In this document: positions 1 to 10,719 of the stretch, piece by piece
Numbering within the stretch: the stretch's first letter is position 1
How the letters are laid out: each line of letters begins with the position of its first letter
Assembly: GCA_003833135.1 (NCBI GenBank)
Contig: QZLH01000366.1
Coordinates: 6,436 to 70,435, forward strand
Reading direction: 5' to 3'
DNA length: 64,000 nucleotides
Source of the DNA: Oehlia diaphana
Lineage: Eukaryota > Glomeromycota > Glomeromycetes > Glomerales > Glomeraceae
Position numbers and translations under genes: made by a program
Notes under the pieces: generated by a model
The model's input: only the letters and a program-made list of their open reading frames with translations
Databases searched by the model: none
What the model was told of the DNA's origin: nothing

Positions 1-221
1 AGTTTCTCACAACTTTTAACTTGCTTTTTGGTCTAATTTTATGAATAAACTATGACAAAAACTATACTATTTGATAGACCTTAACTCTAAAAACCAAAGT
101 GCAAAGTTTTGTTTGAGTTTCGTGGGTCAAAAAATTTTTTTACTAGTAACGAGTTTAGATTTGACGATTTTTGCCATGATCTTCATATGATCACGTGACT
201 TAGCATATCATACTCTTAAAC

Positions 222-604
222 GCAAATGTATCGTTCTTATACGATCAGCAGTGTGTAAAATCTAAACCAAAAGTCATGTGCACAATGTGCACATTTTTGT
301 GACGTTCGATGTGCACAAAAATTTTTAATGTGCACAAATTTTTTATACTATATATATAATATGTTAAAAGAAGTAAAGAACATATGTAAAAAGAAAGATT
401 GGAAATATTATTATAAAAATTTCTATGTGCAAAATGTGCACATTTTTGATGACATCATATGTGCACAAAAATTTTCAATGCACATTGTGCACATAGATTT
501 TACACACTGACGATCAGGTGCTATGTTCTTATACGACGTATATGTCACACAATATAGGTCGTATAAGATAGTATGTCGTACACGTATAAGAACGATACAT
601 TTGC
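222..604. mobile_element. MITE-like element with 22-bp perfect terminal inverted repeats
   Basis: Positions 222-243 (gcaaatgtatcgttcttata...) and 583-604 are exact reverse complements over 22 bp. Inside, a second inverted pair (cagtgtgtaaaatcta at about 248-263 and its complement ending about 509) encloses repeated TGTGCACA words. The 7-mer cttaaac lies directly before the left end (215-221) and again two bases after the right end (607-613), so it may be a target-site duplication. No coding potential is visible. The superfamily cannot be assigned. Confidence 0.7.
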
Positions 605-1856
605 CCCTTAAACCCCTACCTCCTATGAAATGACGTCATTTAGGGCCCGAAAATAAAAGAAAAATTTAATTTTCTAACCTAACCATAAAAACATTAGATC
701 AGCCGCAGATGAATCACTCGAGTCACAGTGACATGAATTTTTTAATACATAAAAAGTACAATAGACATATTATTTCAAAGAAAAAAACTCTTTCGTAATT
801 GTTCATTTTTGATTTTTGACGAAGAAAAAAAACTTGGACAATTTTAAAAAAAACTTAGATAAATTGTTTATCATTAATTTTACAGAAAAAATTTTTATAT
901 TTGATACTAAAAAAAAGTATATTCTATTGTACTCTTATCATTTTGGTATGATTTCTGATTTTCGTGACGAAAAAAAAAATCTTGGACAAATATAATTATG
1001 CCTTTGTTTATTTATTTAATTAATAAAGAGAATCTTAGATAATTATTTATTATTAATTCTGCAGAAAAAAATTGTAATATTTAATAAAAAGAATATATGC
1101 TATTGTACTTTTTATCTTCTAGATACATTATTAATAAGTTTTTTTATTTATTTTTTTTATTAGTAAAAAAATTAAATTTGATCTTATGATTTAAGCGAAA
1201 TTGATCGTTTAATGATCATTTTTTATGGCATTAGATATAATAGTGAATTCACTCAATCATCCGGTAAATCTATTGCTCCAAAAAATGGTAGCCTGATTCA
1301 TTTTGCCAGGTTACATATAATATTATGGATGTGACAATTAATGGAAGAGTAACACTACGTGACAAATTACTAAAGATGCCTACTAATTAAAAGTTACGTG
1401 ATAGTTCGGTATTATAAATACCGTTGGCCATAAGATAATTATTTCTGAAATTATTGTTTAATTTAGATAATCTTTAAAGTAAAACATGAAACCCCAATAG
1501 TGAAACCTATAAATAAATAAAATTTTTTTATGAAAATTTAAATAAAGTGAATGTAATTATTACGTACTTTACTAAAATTATTTTATGTCCTATCATTTTT
1601 AATTTTATTTGTCGTTCTGTCGTGAACTAATAAGTGTGCAGCAATAATACTTGTGTCACGTCAACCAGTCAACAAGCACGTCACCTCAGTTAGAACATGG
1701 GATACTAACTAAATATGTGTATCAAAGAAATTTTCATTCATTAAGAAGCGTGAGAAAAAATTTTCCCTTTTTAAGTTAAAATAAAATTTTTGGAAACGAA
1801 TACGATCTTCTACTTTGTTTCAAGAATTATCTTTAAAAAAGAAGAAAAAAGATATA
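605..1856. repeat. AT-rich gene-free stretch with an imperfect ~146-bp tandem duplication
   Basis: No gene is visible. Roughly 811-956 and 957-1110 are two diverged copies of one unit. Both start with a gatttt...acgaa-A-run-cttggacaa block, continue through cttagataa and a ttattaatt...cagaaaaaaat block, and end in a stretch with ctattgtact. The remaining bases are AT-rich with no recognisable element. Confidence 0.5.
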
Positions 1857-2020
1857 CAGTCAAACCTTTATATAACGATATGTCGGGACATATATGAAAT
1901 TTTTAGGAAATATCGTTATATCATGTTCTCACATATAATGGGAAAATAAAATTTTATCGGTATATCAAGTTTTAAATAGTATATCGGTATATCGAATATC
2001 GGTATATCGAAGTTAGACTG
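1857..2020. mobile_element. pogo/Tigger-like MITE with TA target duplication
   Basis: The left end reads TA|CAGTCAAACCTTTATATAAC and the right end is its imperfect complement, ...GTTAGACTG|TA. CAGTCAAACCT...TATAACGA is the familiar terminus of pogo/Tigger elements, and TA duplication is the family rule. The 164-bp interior contains repeated ggtatatcg words and no ORF, so it is non-autonomous. A pogo-type transposase relic lies in the same window at 36.2-37.3 kb. Confidence 0.75.
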
Positions 2021-2258
2021 TATAATACAAAGTTTTTTATTATATGAATAAAAATATATAAAATTTATAAAATTACTACTTTATGTAAATGCCAACGGTA
2101 CGTCCCGTAAATAATACATAAACAATAATAAATAACACGTATAATACGTAACACCAAGCCACACCTAGAAAATAGCATGTATAAAAAAAATATATATATA
2201 TTTGCAAAAAAAGTTCGAGTTTTTTCATTTCTTATTTAAAAAAATTGCACACACTTCA

Positions 2259-3760
2259 ATGTCTCAAATGTCTCAACACGCTGGATCCAGAAAGAGTTTT
2301 GATAAGTGTTTTGATTGCGAACGAACAGCAGTAGCATGGTGTAAGAATTGCGATATTGCATTTTTAAAAGAAAATTCTCATAATTGGACTAGTGGAAACT
2401 CTAAAATAGATGAACTTATTAAATATATTCAGTTAAATGACAGAGAGAGTATGGGTTACCTTGAATGGATTGATTTTGATCAATTCGACTTGATCGAAAA
2501 TATTAATAAACGAGGCGCTTTCAGCTCGATTTATTCAGCAGTATGGATGGATGGTCCAAAATGGAATCTTGACGAAGAAGCCAAAATATGGACTCGTACT
2601 GGTCCAATTAAGGTGATTCTAAAACGATTAGATAATTCTCAGAACATAGATCAGGAATTTGTAAATCAGGCAAGTAAACAAACAATTTTGATTAGTAACA
2701 TGATTAAGATACGTGACCAGTTCGAAATATGATGATGATTGAGAAACTAAATGACGTTATTTCTGAAAAGATCTATAAACTTAAGTAAATTCTAAACAAA
2801 TTTAGTGTTTCTTAGATAGATTTGTTAGGATAACGAAGGTTGTGACTTCTACCCGGAAATACATTTAACCGTCCAAAATTTCTAATTCACATGAAAATGA
2901 TTGCGTATGATAACTATTGATATTAACCCTATTATTGTTTTTCTTTCTTTTTTAATCTAATAAAGTTATATAGATATCATAAATGCTTACAAAGTGGAGC
3001 ACTTGCAGATTGTTTTGGTATAACCAAAGATCTAACATCATGCTACATACTCGTTATGAGATATTATAAAAATGGAGATTTATACTCATACCTTGGAGAA
3101 ACTATGGGGATTCTTTGTTGGAGAGATATTGTAGACATGCTATGGTCAATATCCGCAGGTCTAAATTTTATTCACAAACATGGTCTTGTTCATGGACATT
3201 TACATGGAGGAAACATATTAGTCGAAAGTAATGTGAACTCTATTGATATTAAAATCACGGATACTGGATTACACGGACCTTTTGATAATCAAATATCGTC
3301 AAAACAAATTTACGGTGTAATTCCCTTTGTTGCGCCAGAGATCTTTGATGGAAATACACCAACTAAAGAATCCGATGTCTATAGTTTTGGAATGGTCATG
3401 TGGATGTTATCGGCTGGTGTGCGGCCTTATTGTGATAGACCTCATAATAAACAATTAATTCATGAAATCTGCTTAGGATTAAGGCCAAACATCGTAGATG
3501 GAACTCCACCTGTTTTCTCCAGTTTAATGTTACAATGTTTAGATGCAAATCCATCAAATAGACCAACAGCATCACAACTTGATGAATGTTTTGGAAATTG
3601 GGTCATAGCAATTTGTGATGACCCTGAACCATCCGATTTATCAAATCAATTTGACGCTGCTGAAAAAACCAAATTCTCAAACTTAGAAAATTCTAATTTT
3701 AATACTTTCGAGAGTCACGTAAAAGCATTTTATTTCAGTCGTCCGTTATTAGATGCTTAA
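2259..3760 (+). CDS. TKL-type kinase-like protein, probable pseudokinase, with N-terminal Cys module
   Basis: Two exons, 2259-2669 and 2966-3760, give about 401 residues. I chose the ATG at 2259 (MSQMSQHAGS) because the frame upstream has no ATG. Residues about 14-30 carry two CxxC pairs, followed by NWTSGNSKIDELI, a module shared with the broken paralogues at 17.4 and 29 kb. The kinase domain starts near residue 75. A degenerate Gly loop (RGAFSSIYSAVW) and a candidate ATP lysine (VILKRLD) are visible. The catalytic HRD is replaced by HGH (LVHGHLHGGN) and DFG by DTG, while APE is kept (VAPEIF). These changes predict loss of phosphotransfer, so it may bind or scaffold instead. The intron has a GC donor (caG|gcaagt), and the acceptor ...taaag|TTATAT keeps the frame. 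The tail ends YFSRPLLDA. No disabling mutation is visible. Confidence 0.82.
2670..2965 (+). other. GC-AG intron of the kinase-like gene
   Basis: Exon 1 ends at cag and the intron begins gcaagt, the standard extended donor of the rare GC-AG class. The broken paralogues use a GT donor (gag|gtaact) at the same phase-0 place. The 3' end has a pyrimidine-rich tract before taaag. No GT donor nearby keeps the frame. Confidence 0.7.
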
Positions 3761-4842
3761 AGAATTGCGCTTCTTTTTTTTTTTTAATTCTCGTGCGTTA
3801 AACGTATTTTCGATTTCTTTAGTTTTTAATTTTATTATAATTTACATACAATTTTATCGTAGAATTTAATCAGAAATTTAATTCCTTCTATCGTCTCTAT
3901 TTATTCGTTTATTCCGAAATCACAAACACAAACTCATACTTATAATATGTTTCATAATTTAAGATTTTCTTAACAAATTAATTAAGCTAAACCCTCATTT
4001 CGTTTAAAATAAGCAATTATTATACGTAAACACTATTATTTTTTTTTGAATCGTTTACATCGTTATAATAAGTCAAAAATATATGACAGTAAGTTTTTAA
4101 AATAGTCTCATATATGAATTTGAATTTCTTTTTCAAAACAATGTATCGTATCTTATTCTGTTTAAAGAATAAAAATATCATAAAATTTTTTTTATTCGAT
4201 AACCGTAATAAAACGAATACTGTTTACCCGTCAATTATGATAAATTAAATACTCTTACTTCTGGTTAAAATTGCCCTTAAAGAGCTCGATCATTGATATT
4301 TTTCATCAAAGTCATATTTGACCAGAATCATTCCGTACTCTTTGATATTTTTTCTTTTTTAAAAAAAAAATTCTCTTGTTTTTAACCCAAGATTATTTTT
4401 TCGCGTTATATCGTTATATTTATTTTTCTATTTTTAGCTATATTTCTTTTTACATTTGAATAAGTTTTTTAACATACTGTATATAGAATTAATTTACCAA
4501 CCAGGTAAATATTATAATATTTAAATGTTGACAAATCGGACGTTTAATATGTTAAATTTCGAACATAATAACCAAAGAAGTTCCGAATAGTACAAACAAA
4601 TAATCAAATTTGACGAAAATGAAATAATTTTTTCTTGAAATCCGAGAATTCTTTCATAAAATTCATAAAACCGAAACACATTAACTAGAGAATCTTAGCA
4701 TTTCACGCAGTAAATATCCAGATGATCATCATGTTTATCATTTCATGTGATGTGGCGTAAATATTTGTATGGCAAACGGAATTGCCACGGAACTTTATAC
4801 TCCTTTTTTTCCTCTTCTCTCTTTTTCGTTTTAATACTTTAT
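3761..4842. other. Gene-free spacer, AT-rich
   Basis: This holds the 3' flank of the kinase-like gene and the 5' flank of the F-box gene. It is AT-rich with long T runs, and I see no gene, clear inverted repeat or RNA gene. A hydrophobic open frame from 4750 to 4842 is continuous with the F-box gene but is more likely 5' UTR. Confidence 0.5.
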
Positions 4843-6249
4843 ATGACATATTCAAAGATATTTTCAGGAGATTTACCAGAATTATTAAATGAAATTATAC
4901 AATATTTTCATCATGATTATAAAACATTACATTCATGTATATTGGTTAATAGATTATGGTGTCGTTTAGCAATTCCATTATTATGGGAAGACCCATTTTC
5001 AATCCCTACCTTAAATTATCGTTTTATTGATATTTATTTATCTTATTTAAATGAAGATTGTAAATTAAAATTAAATGAATATGGAATTAATAATAATTTA
5101 TTTCCTTTAAATACATTCTTTAATTATCCAAGTTTTATTCAACATTTGGATACACGTAAAATTAGTAATTCTATCGAAAATTGGGTGACACAATTAAGTT
5201 ATTCAGTACAGAATAATAATTTACAAATATCAAATTTCACAAAATTAATTTGTAGTTCACTTTTTTTAATATTCATTGAAAATGAAGTAAAATTATGTAG
5301 TTTAGAAGTTTCATTACTTTCACATCAAGTATGTGAATATTTTGATGAAGCATTTGAATTAATCTTAAAAAATCCAAATTTCATTCGTGATATCAAAATT
5401 TTGAAATTAGATTTTTATGTAGCAGCTGAAACTATAACGAAATTATTATTATTTCTCAATTCTAATTGTAATTCAATTTCTTCACTTTATTTTTTATTTT
5501 CATCATATTACAATAATTATTCAATGAATGAAAAAAGTTTATCCTTAATTATTGATTTTCAAGAAAATCTTAAAAAAATTTTACTTGGTTATAATAATTT
5601 TCCTTTATATCACTTATTATTATCATTAAAGAATTCTAATTGTTCAAATACATTAAATACAATTGTATTTTATTGTATTGATTTTAATAATATAATTGTT
5701 TTTAATGAAGTATTCAATCAATTGAATGTTTTAGAATCAGTTCATATTATTTATTGTCTTTCTTTAGATATTAAATTTATTCAACAAATAATTAATGTTA
5801 CTAAACCATTTAAATTAAAATCTTTATTTTTAAATGAATTATTAAATATTGAATCATTAAAATTATTAATACAAAAATTTGGTAATAATTTAGAAGATTT
5901 TGGAATTTATATAACTAATATAACAAATCTATCACAACAATTAATTCAATTATTTGAATCAGTTTTAAAATATTGTCAAAAAATTAAATTTTTATATTTA
6001 CCTTTTGGTTTAAATAATCAGAATATTAATTTATTATTTAATTTAATTGATAATATTAAACAAAATCTTAACTATCTTAGAATTGATGCCCTTAATTATG
6101 ATAATCATTTTAGTTCAAATATATTACAAAATTTAGGAAAAATTCTTCCTTTAAAATTAGAATATTTAAATTTGGGTCTTGTAATTAATAATAATGGAAA
6201 TGATTTAAGAGTATTCTTAAAAAATTCTCAAAATACTTTATTTTATTAA
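4843..6249 (+). CDS. F-box protein (cyclin-like F-box with LRR-like region), 3' end frameshifted
   Basis: One continuous frame of about 468 residues from MTYSKIFSGDLPE. Residues about 8-50 form an F-box (LPELLNEIIQYFHHDYKTL, then CILVNRLWCRLAIPLLWEDP), the pattern that binds Skp1 in SCF ubiquitin ligases. The rest is a long leucine- and asparagine-rich repeat region, as in the expanded F-box families of Rhizophagus, and probably selects the substrate. An ATG at 4750 would add a hydrophobic leader, but the F-box register favours 4843. The frame stops at 6247, yet the next frame continues without a stop to TAA at 6497-6499 and reads like the usual C-terminus (YIREYIMKKKRVKYLAI, KELELYDI). A 4-bp TTTA duplication within ctttattttatt near 6238-6250 would explain it. 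The gene is therefore either truncated by about 80 residues or a young pseudogene. Confidence 0.8.
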   Translation: MTYSKIFSGDLPELLNEIIQYFHHDYKTLHSCILVNRLWCRLAIPLLWEDPFSIPTLNYRFIDIYLSYLNEDCKLKLNEYGINNNLFPLNTFFNYPSFIQHLDTRKISNSIENWVTQLSYSVQNNNLQISNFTKLICSSLFLIFIENEVKLCSLEVSLLSHQVCEYFDEAFELILKNPNFIRDIKILKLDFYVAAETITKLLLFLNSNCNSISSLYFLFSSYYNNYSMNEKSLSLIIDFQENLKKILLGYNNFPLYHLLLSLKNSNCSNTLNTIVFYCIDFNNIIVFNEVFNQLNVLESVHIIYCLSLDIKFIQQIINVTKPFKLKSLFLNELLNIESLKLLIQKFGNNLEDFGIYITNITNLSQQLIQLFESVLKYCQKIKFLYLPFGLNNQNINLLFNLIDNIKQNLNYLRIDALNYDNHFSSNILQNLGKILPLKLEYLNLGLVINNNGNDLRVFLKNSQNTLFY

Positions 6250-6499
6250 AAAATTATTAATTAGAAATAAAAAGGAAAATGAAAGTGATGATATTTTCCC
6301 TTATATAAGAGAATATATTATGAAAAAGAAAAGAGTTAAATATTTGGCTATTTCAGAAACTATTAATGAAAAATGTTTAGATTTATTTTCTTTAAAAGAT
6401 AAAGTAAAGGAATTAGAATTATATGATATTCAAGTTTTATATTATTATAATTTATATATTGATATTTATTGTTTTGTAAAAGAAAATTATTTACAGTAA
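6250..6499 (+). pseudogene. Out-of-frame C-terminal tail of the F-box gene
   Basis: The frame offset from the upstream gene stays open from about 6240 to TAA at 6497-6499. It encodes a lysine-rich, family-like tail including REYIMKKKRVKYLAISE and LYDIQVLYYY. It has no start codon of its own at the right place and makes sense only as the former end of the F-box gene. A sequencing error cannot be excluded. Confidence 0.65.
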
Positions 6500-7540
6500 T
6501 AATATAAATGTAAATTGCATATTAATTAACTCAATAAAATATATTTGAATATAATTTCAAGTTTTGAAAATCTAAGCATTATATGGGATTATATATTGTA
6601 AATTATAAATGTTATTACCAAAACTAAAAGATTAATTTTATTAAGTATACAACTTATTATTATAATTACGAAGAATGAAAGAATGGTATTTATTAATGAT
6701 GTTACATAAAGTGAAGTATTGAAATTTTGACATACAGTATATCTTAACAAAATAACAATGTAATTTTTTTTTCTTCACGTAATTGTGCCATAATTATAAA
6801 TTCTTATTTTATTTTGCAAAATTTAGTAAATCAGGTAAATTGATTTATTTGGAGTGATTTATTATTTTTATTAATAGTTTTCTCGTCAAATTCGTCTAAT
6901 TTATTTGTTTCTAATAATAGATCTCAATGAAGTAGAAAGTTTTTCAGAATATATATAGTCAAAAAATTTTTATTAGTAGCCTATATTTTATTTACTTTAA
7001 TAATATATTTTAGTGGCAGAACCAAATAAGCATAAATAAATGAATATATATATACTGTATATTAAATACATTATGATAAAAAGAGACGTTCAACTTTGAT
7101 TACAAACGTTAGAAAGCGAAATGCTGGCAAAAATTAATTTCTTCCTCAAGATCAAATCAATTTATATATTATTTTTTTCTAACTTAAAGTACTAATTAAA
7201 ATGTTTTTCAAAATTTTCAGACTCTTTTTAAAAGAAAAGAAAATTCGTGAACTTTTTTTCGTGTAATAGCAATGATAATTGTATCCGCATTCCGCAATAA
7301 TCTGGCGATTTATATTTTATTTTATTAATTATTTTATATTTTTCTAAACTAATGTTTAAATAAATAATTTTTATTACAAAGATATTATAAGTTAAAACTG
7401 AAAGAAAGTATAAAGTTACTTTTATGATTATTGGTATACATAAATTTCTTTAATATGGAATACTATTATACCAAAAAATTATGAGATACACATTAAGTTA
7501 AATGGTATTTTTTACCACATTTAAGTGAAAAGATTTATGA
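6500..7540 (+). pseudogene. Relic of the 3' end of a kinase gene plus shared downstream repeat
   Basis: About 6820-6950 matches the terminal small exons of the kinase relic near 18.9 kb. Both have TTTAGTraATCAG|gtaaa, an intron containing taatagttttctcgtc, and an acceptor taataatag followed by ATC. Downstream, gttaaaactgaaagaaag at about 7393 and the words around aattgtatccgc at about 7280 recur near 16.85, 16.43 (inverted) and 19.52 kb. I see no kinase domain here, so only the end of a copy survives. Confidence 0.45.
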
Positions 7541-7549
7541 AATCAATAA

Positions 7550-8230
7550 ATGGGGAACAAAATCCAATTTATATTTCAAATCTAACTCATTTCAAAATTA
7601 CATACTATTGGCTTTTAAAATATTGTCCAATCATACCCAAATATTTGAATTTATGATAAAATGCTAAATCTATTAATAACAAAATCATACCCTAATTTAA
7701 GATATCTCAATTTGTGGGATAGCAATGAAATGTCTATGTACGGTCACGAGATTATGCTAAAAATTAGAGTATCTAAATATCAATTATTGCAATGCTTGAG
7801 ATCGAAGCACGTGGGATCACGGATAAATCTATAAGTTGCATCATAAACAGATTCTAGTAAGTTAATGACGTCTCAATATAGAGTATCTAGATTTTAGTGA
7901 TGACATGCCTTTTCGAGATGATGCAATAATTGTAGCTATCATCAGACTCTCTCCGAAATTAAAAGAATTTAGGGCTAATGGTAATGAAATTATCAATGAT
8001 GAGATTATTGAAGCACTAGCCCTGTAGCCCATACATGTAATAAATTATAAGTTCTTGATCTCGCACTTGTGATTTTATTAGTGAGCTATCGATTTGTAAT
8101 GTTGTTCGTTTCTGCCCAAATCTCCGACATCTCAACCTAATATTATTAATGTAGCTTATGTCTCAGTTTAAAACTTCTTGATTTGGAGGGGTGCAATAAT
8201 ATTATCAAAAAAGATGTAGATTAGCTTAAT
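7550..8230 (+). pseudogene. Decayed leucine-rich-repeat protein gene (RNI/F-box-LRR type)
   Basis: Broken frames on the plus strand translate into clear LRR units. These include SYPNLRYLNLWDSNE near 7685, IEYLDFSDDMPFRDDAII near 7875 followed by LSPKLKEFRANGNEI, and LKLLDLEGCNNIIKKDV near 8170. Stop codons and frame changes interrupt them (for example taa near 7831 and tag near 8025). The spacing of L-x-x-L-x-L motifs matches AMN1-like repeats that are abundant in Rhizophagus. No start or F-box is recognisable. Confidence 0.6.
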
Positions 8231-9345
8231 CCAAATATCCATATCGAGAATTTAAGGAAGATTATTTTGAACGGAGTAGCTCTGAGGAGAGTATGATGTT
8301 GAAGAATTTACCTATGGTAACAATGTATTTCTTCCAATTTTTCATGGCATTGGTAGTTCCAGTATTTTCAATCAGGTAAATCAGGTAATTGGTTTTATCA
8401 CCGCATTTAGTGATTATATTAAGTCAGTATTACCCAATTAGAATTTGGCGCAGTCTGGAAACAAATTTCTGTGCAATGACATATGGGTGATCACACGGGA
8501 AGGTCTGTGTAACATGTTAATTTTCTAAAATAAACATGCTAAGATAATTTTAGTTATTTCAAGTTAGGGGGTAAACTGTAACACAATTTTCACGAAAGCA
8601 ATAAAGATCATTCATCGTCCCATATTGAGATTGATTTAATACAATAACAACAATTATTTTCAAACTTTCTTTATCTTCTTTTTACGGTGTGTGGTTTACG
8701 CCAAATCCTGAGAAGATAATCTACTTTCATAGGCATTTTGTAATGGTCCGATTCACTTTTATGAAAATGATAAAGTAACCCGTTGCGTTGCGGGGATGGG
8801 ACTTTCCTATTAAGCCAAGAGAGTAATCACGTGAATAGATCTAGTTTTTACTATTATTATGACGGAATTAGTAAGTAATAAATGTAATTAATTTATATAA
8901 TTTATATGCTTATACAAATATTAGTAAATTGTGTGTGTGTTACACATTATATGAAATATTATTATTAAATAATTCAACCTTTTTTTTCGTTGATCTTGTG
9001 TGTTTCAGTGAAGTCATTATTAAATGATATTATGTGATATATTAATGGAAAATCAACGCAAATATTATTTTTTATACGAAATAAATGTTGCAGCACGTGG
9101 AATTTATTATTTATTTATAAATTCATTACAAAAACAATTTTGAATAAGTAGTCTATTGTTACAAAAAAAAATCATTTATTTTTTTATCTTAAAAAATTCA
9201 TTATAGCGTTCTATTGTTACAGAAAAAAAATATCTCACTAATCACATGAAAAAAAATCCCATAAATCACATGTTCACAATTCAGAATTAATTTTACAGGC
9301 TAAATTATATATATAAATTGTTTAAAAATTATTTGATTCAATGCC
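8231..9345. other. Gene-free stretch
   Basis: No gene is visible. The DNA is AT-rich with A and T runs and one TCACGTGA-type motif near 8836. Short open frames are composition-driven. Confidence 0.4.
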
Positions 9346-10001
9346 GTTTTCAATTTAGTGCGACCCTAATTGTGTAACCAGATGTAAATTTAATTTGATT
9401 TCCCGATTTCCTCCATTTTTTTTCTAATAAAAGTTTCTTGTTAAGTTTATTTCTCGTAAATTTCCCATGATTTTATAAACTTTTTATGACAAAATATACA
9501 CTTACAAGGTTATAGGTACGATATTTATCAGGTAAGAGTTGGTTTTCAAGTTATTAAGTTTTACAGATTTCCTTCGACTTTCTTTTTATGTAAAAGTTGT
9601 ATTAAAAGTTATAATTCCGAACAAAAATATTACTTTTATTTAATTATATAAAGTTAAACAAGTGTTAATTAAGTATTTTTTCATTTATTTTAATAGGTTT
9701 AAGTTTTATTGAATAAACTATACATTTCACATAATTTATGTTTTAATTAGTATTATGTGGGTATAACTATGTATAGTCATGTCAGATTAAGACAATTTTA
9801 AAGTATTAGGACAAGCTTTGTTTGTTCTTTTAGAATATTAAAAATTATTTAAATTGAATCACAGGAAACATAATTATTAAATTTTAAAATTATACTTTTT
9901 TCTTTTTTTTTCGCTCGAAATTAATCACGTGATACAGCTAATTTTATTGGCTTCTCACTATATGATACGCGTCCTGATGGAGGTCGCACTAAATTGAAAA
10001 C
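9346..10001. mobile_element. Inverted-repeat-bounded element, 656 bp
   Basis: Positions 9346-9365 (gttttcaatttagtgcgacc) and 9982-10001 are exact reverse complements over 20 bp. No convincing target-site duplication is seen and the interior has no ORF. It is most simply a non-autonomous TIR element, though two solo inverted copies of another repeat are possible. Confidence 0.5.
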
Positions 10002-10719
10002 AGCGATAATTATATTCGCTCAATTCTGTATAAATTTTTTTATTTTGGCCGTTATTGTTAAAAAACAAGGTTAATCTTTTGATCTTTTTGAATATTAATA
10101 TGGGTAGATCGTTATTCTAAAAAGGAAACAGGATGCTTTAACATTCCCTCCGTACAAATATTTATTTATTTGAAAAAATAAATATAATTATCATGAGTTA
10201 CCACAGTCCACAGCTAGTTACATTCAATTGGTAAATTAGCCTTGCAAAACTCGGGGCAACGCCCACAACTATTATCGATTTTTTAAAAAAAGTTATAGTA
10301 ATGGTAATCTGGGAAAAAATTTGTCCATGTCCTGTTTTTAAAGCAATGCAAACAAAGAAATGGGCGTAATCGCATCAGTTTGATTTTATCGATTCTTTCA
10401 TTAGAGATGGCCCATTCATTCTTTAAAAGGAAATCCTATTTGTTGATTATCTGATTATTCAATGGATAACGAATAAAGGTTATATTATTTCATTTTCTTT
10501 TGCTGCTGACTAATTTATTTTAACGAATTTTCTAATTGACTAACTAATTTTATTTAAATAATGATAGAATTATAACCGGTTGTTAAATAAACTATCCTTG
10601 AAAATTGATCCTTGTGAATTTTTTGTTACTTAAAGGAGCACAAATTCCGTGTATATCTCTGATATTTATATAGGCTACATACTAACAGATATACACTATC
10701 AAAAAAAAAAAATAAAAAA
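10002..10719. promoter_or_regulatory. 5' flank of the VWA-TLDc gene
   Basis: No gene is visible. The last 120 bp contain gatatttatatagg, an A run just before the ATG and no recognisable VWA-coding sequence. That supports translation starting at 10720 rather than in a missed upstream exon. Confidence 0.35.

Noticed and set aside
328..510. 60-codon frame inside the first MITE
   Set aside because: Explained by the palindromic, repeated TGTGCACA words of the element.
4750..4842. Hydrophobic N-terminal extension (signal-anchor-like) of the F-box gene
   Set aside because: F-box proteins are soluble and the domain starts right after the ATG at 4843; the upstream part is T-rich 5' UTR-like sequence.
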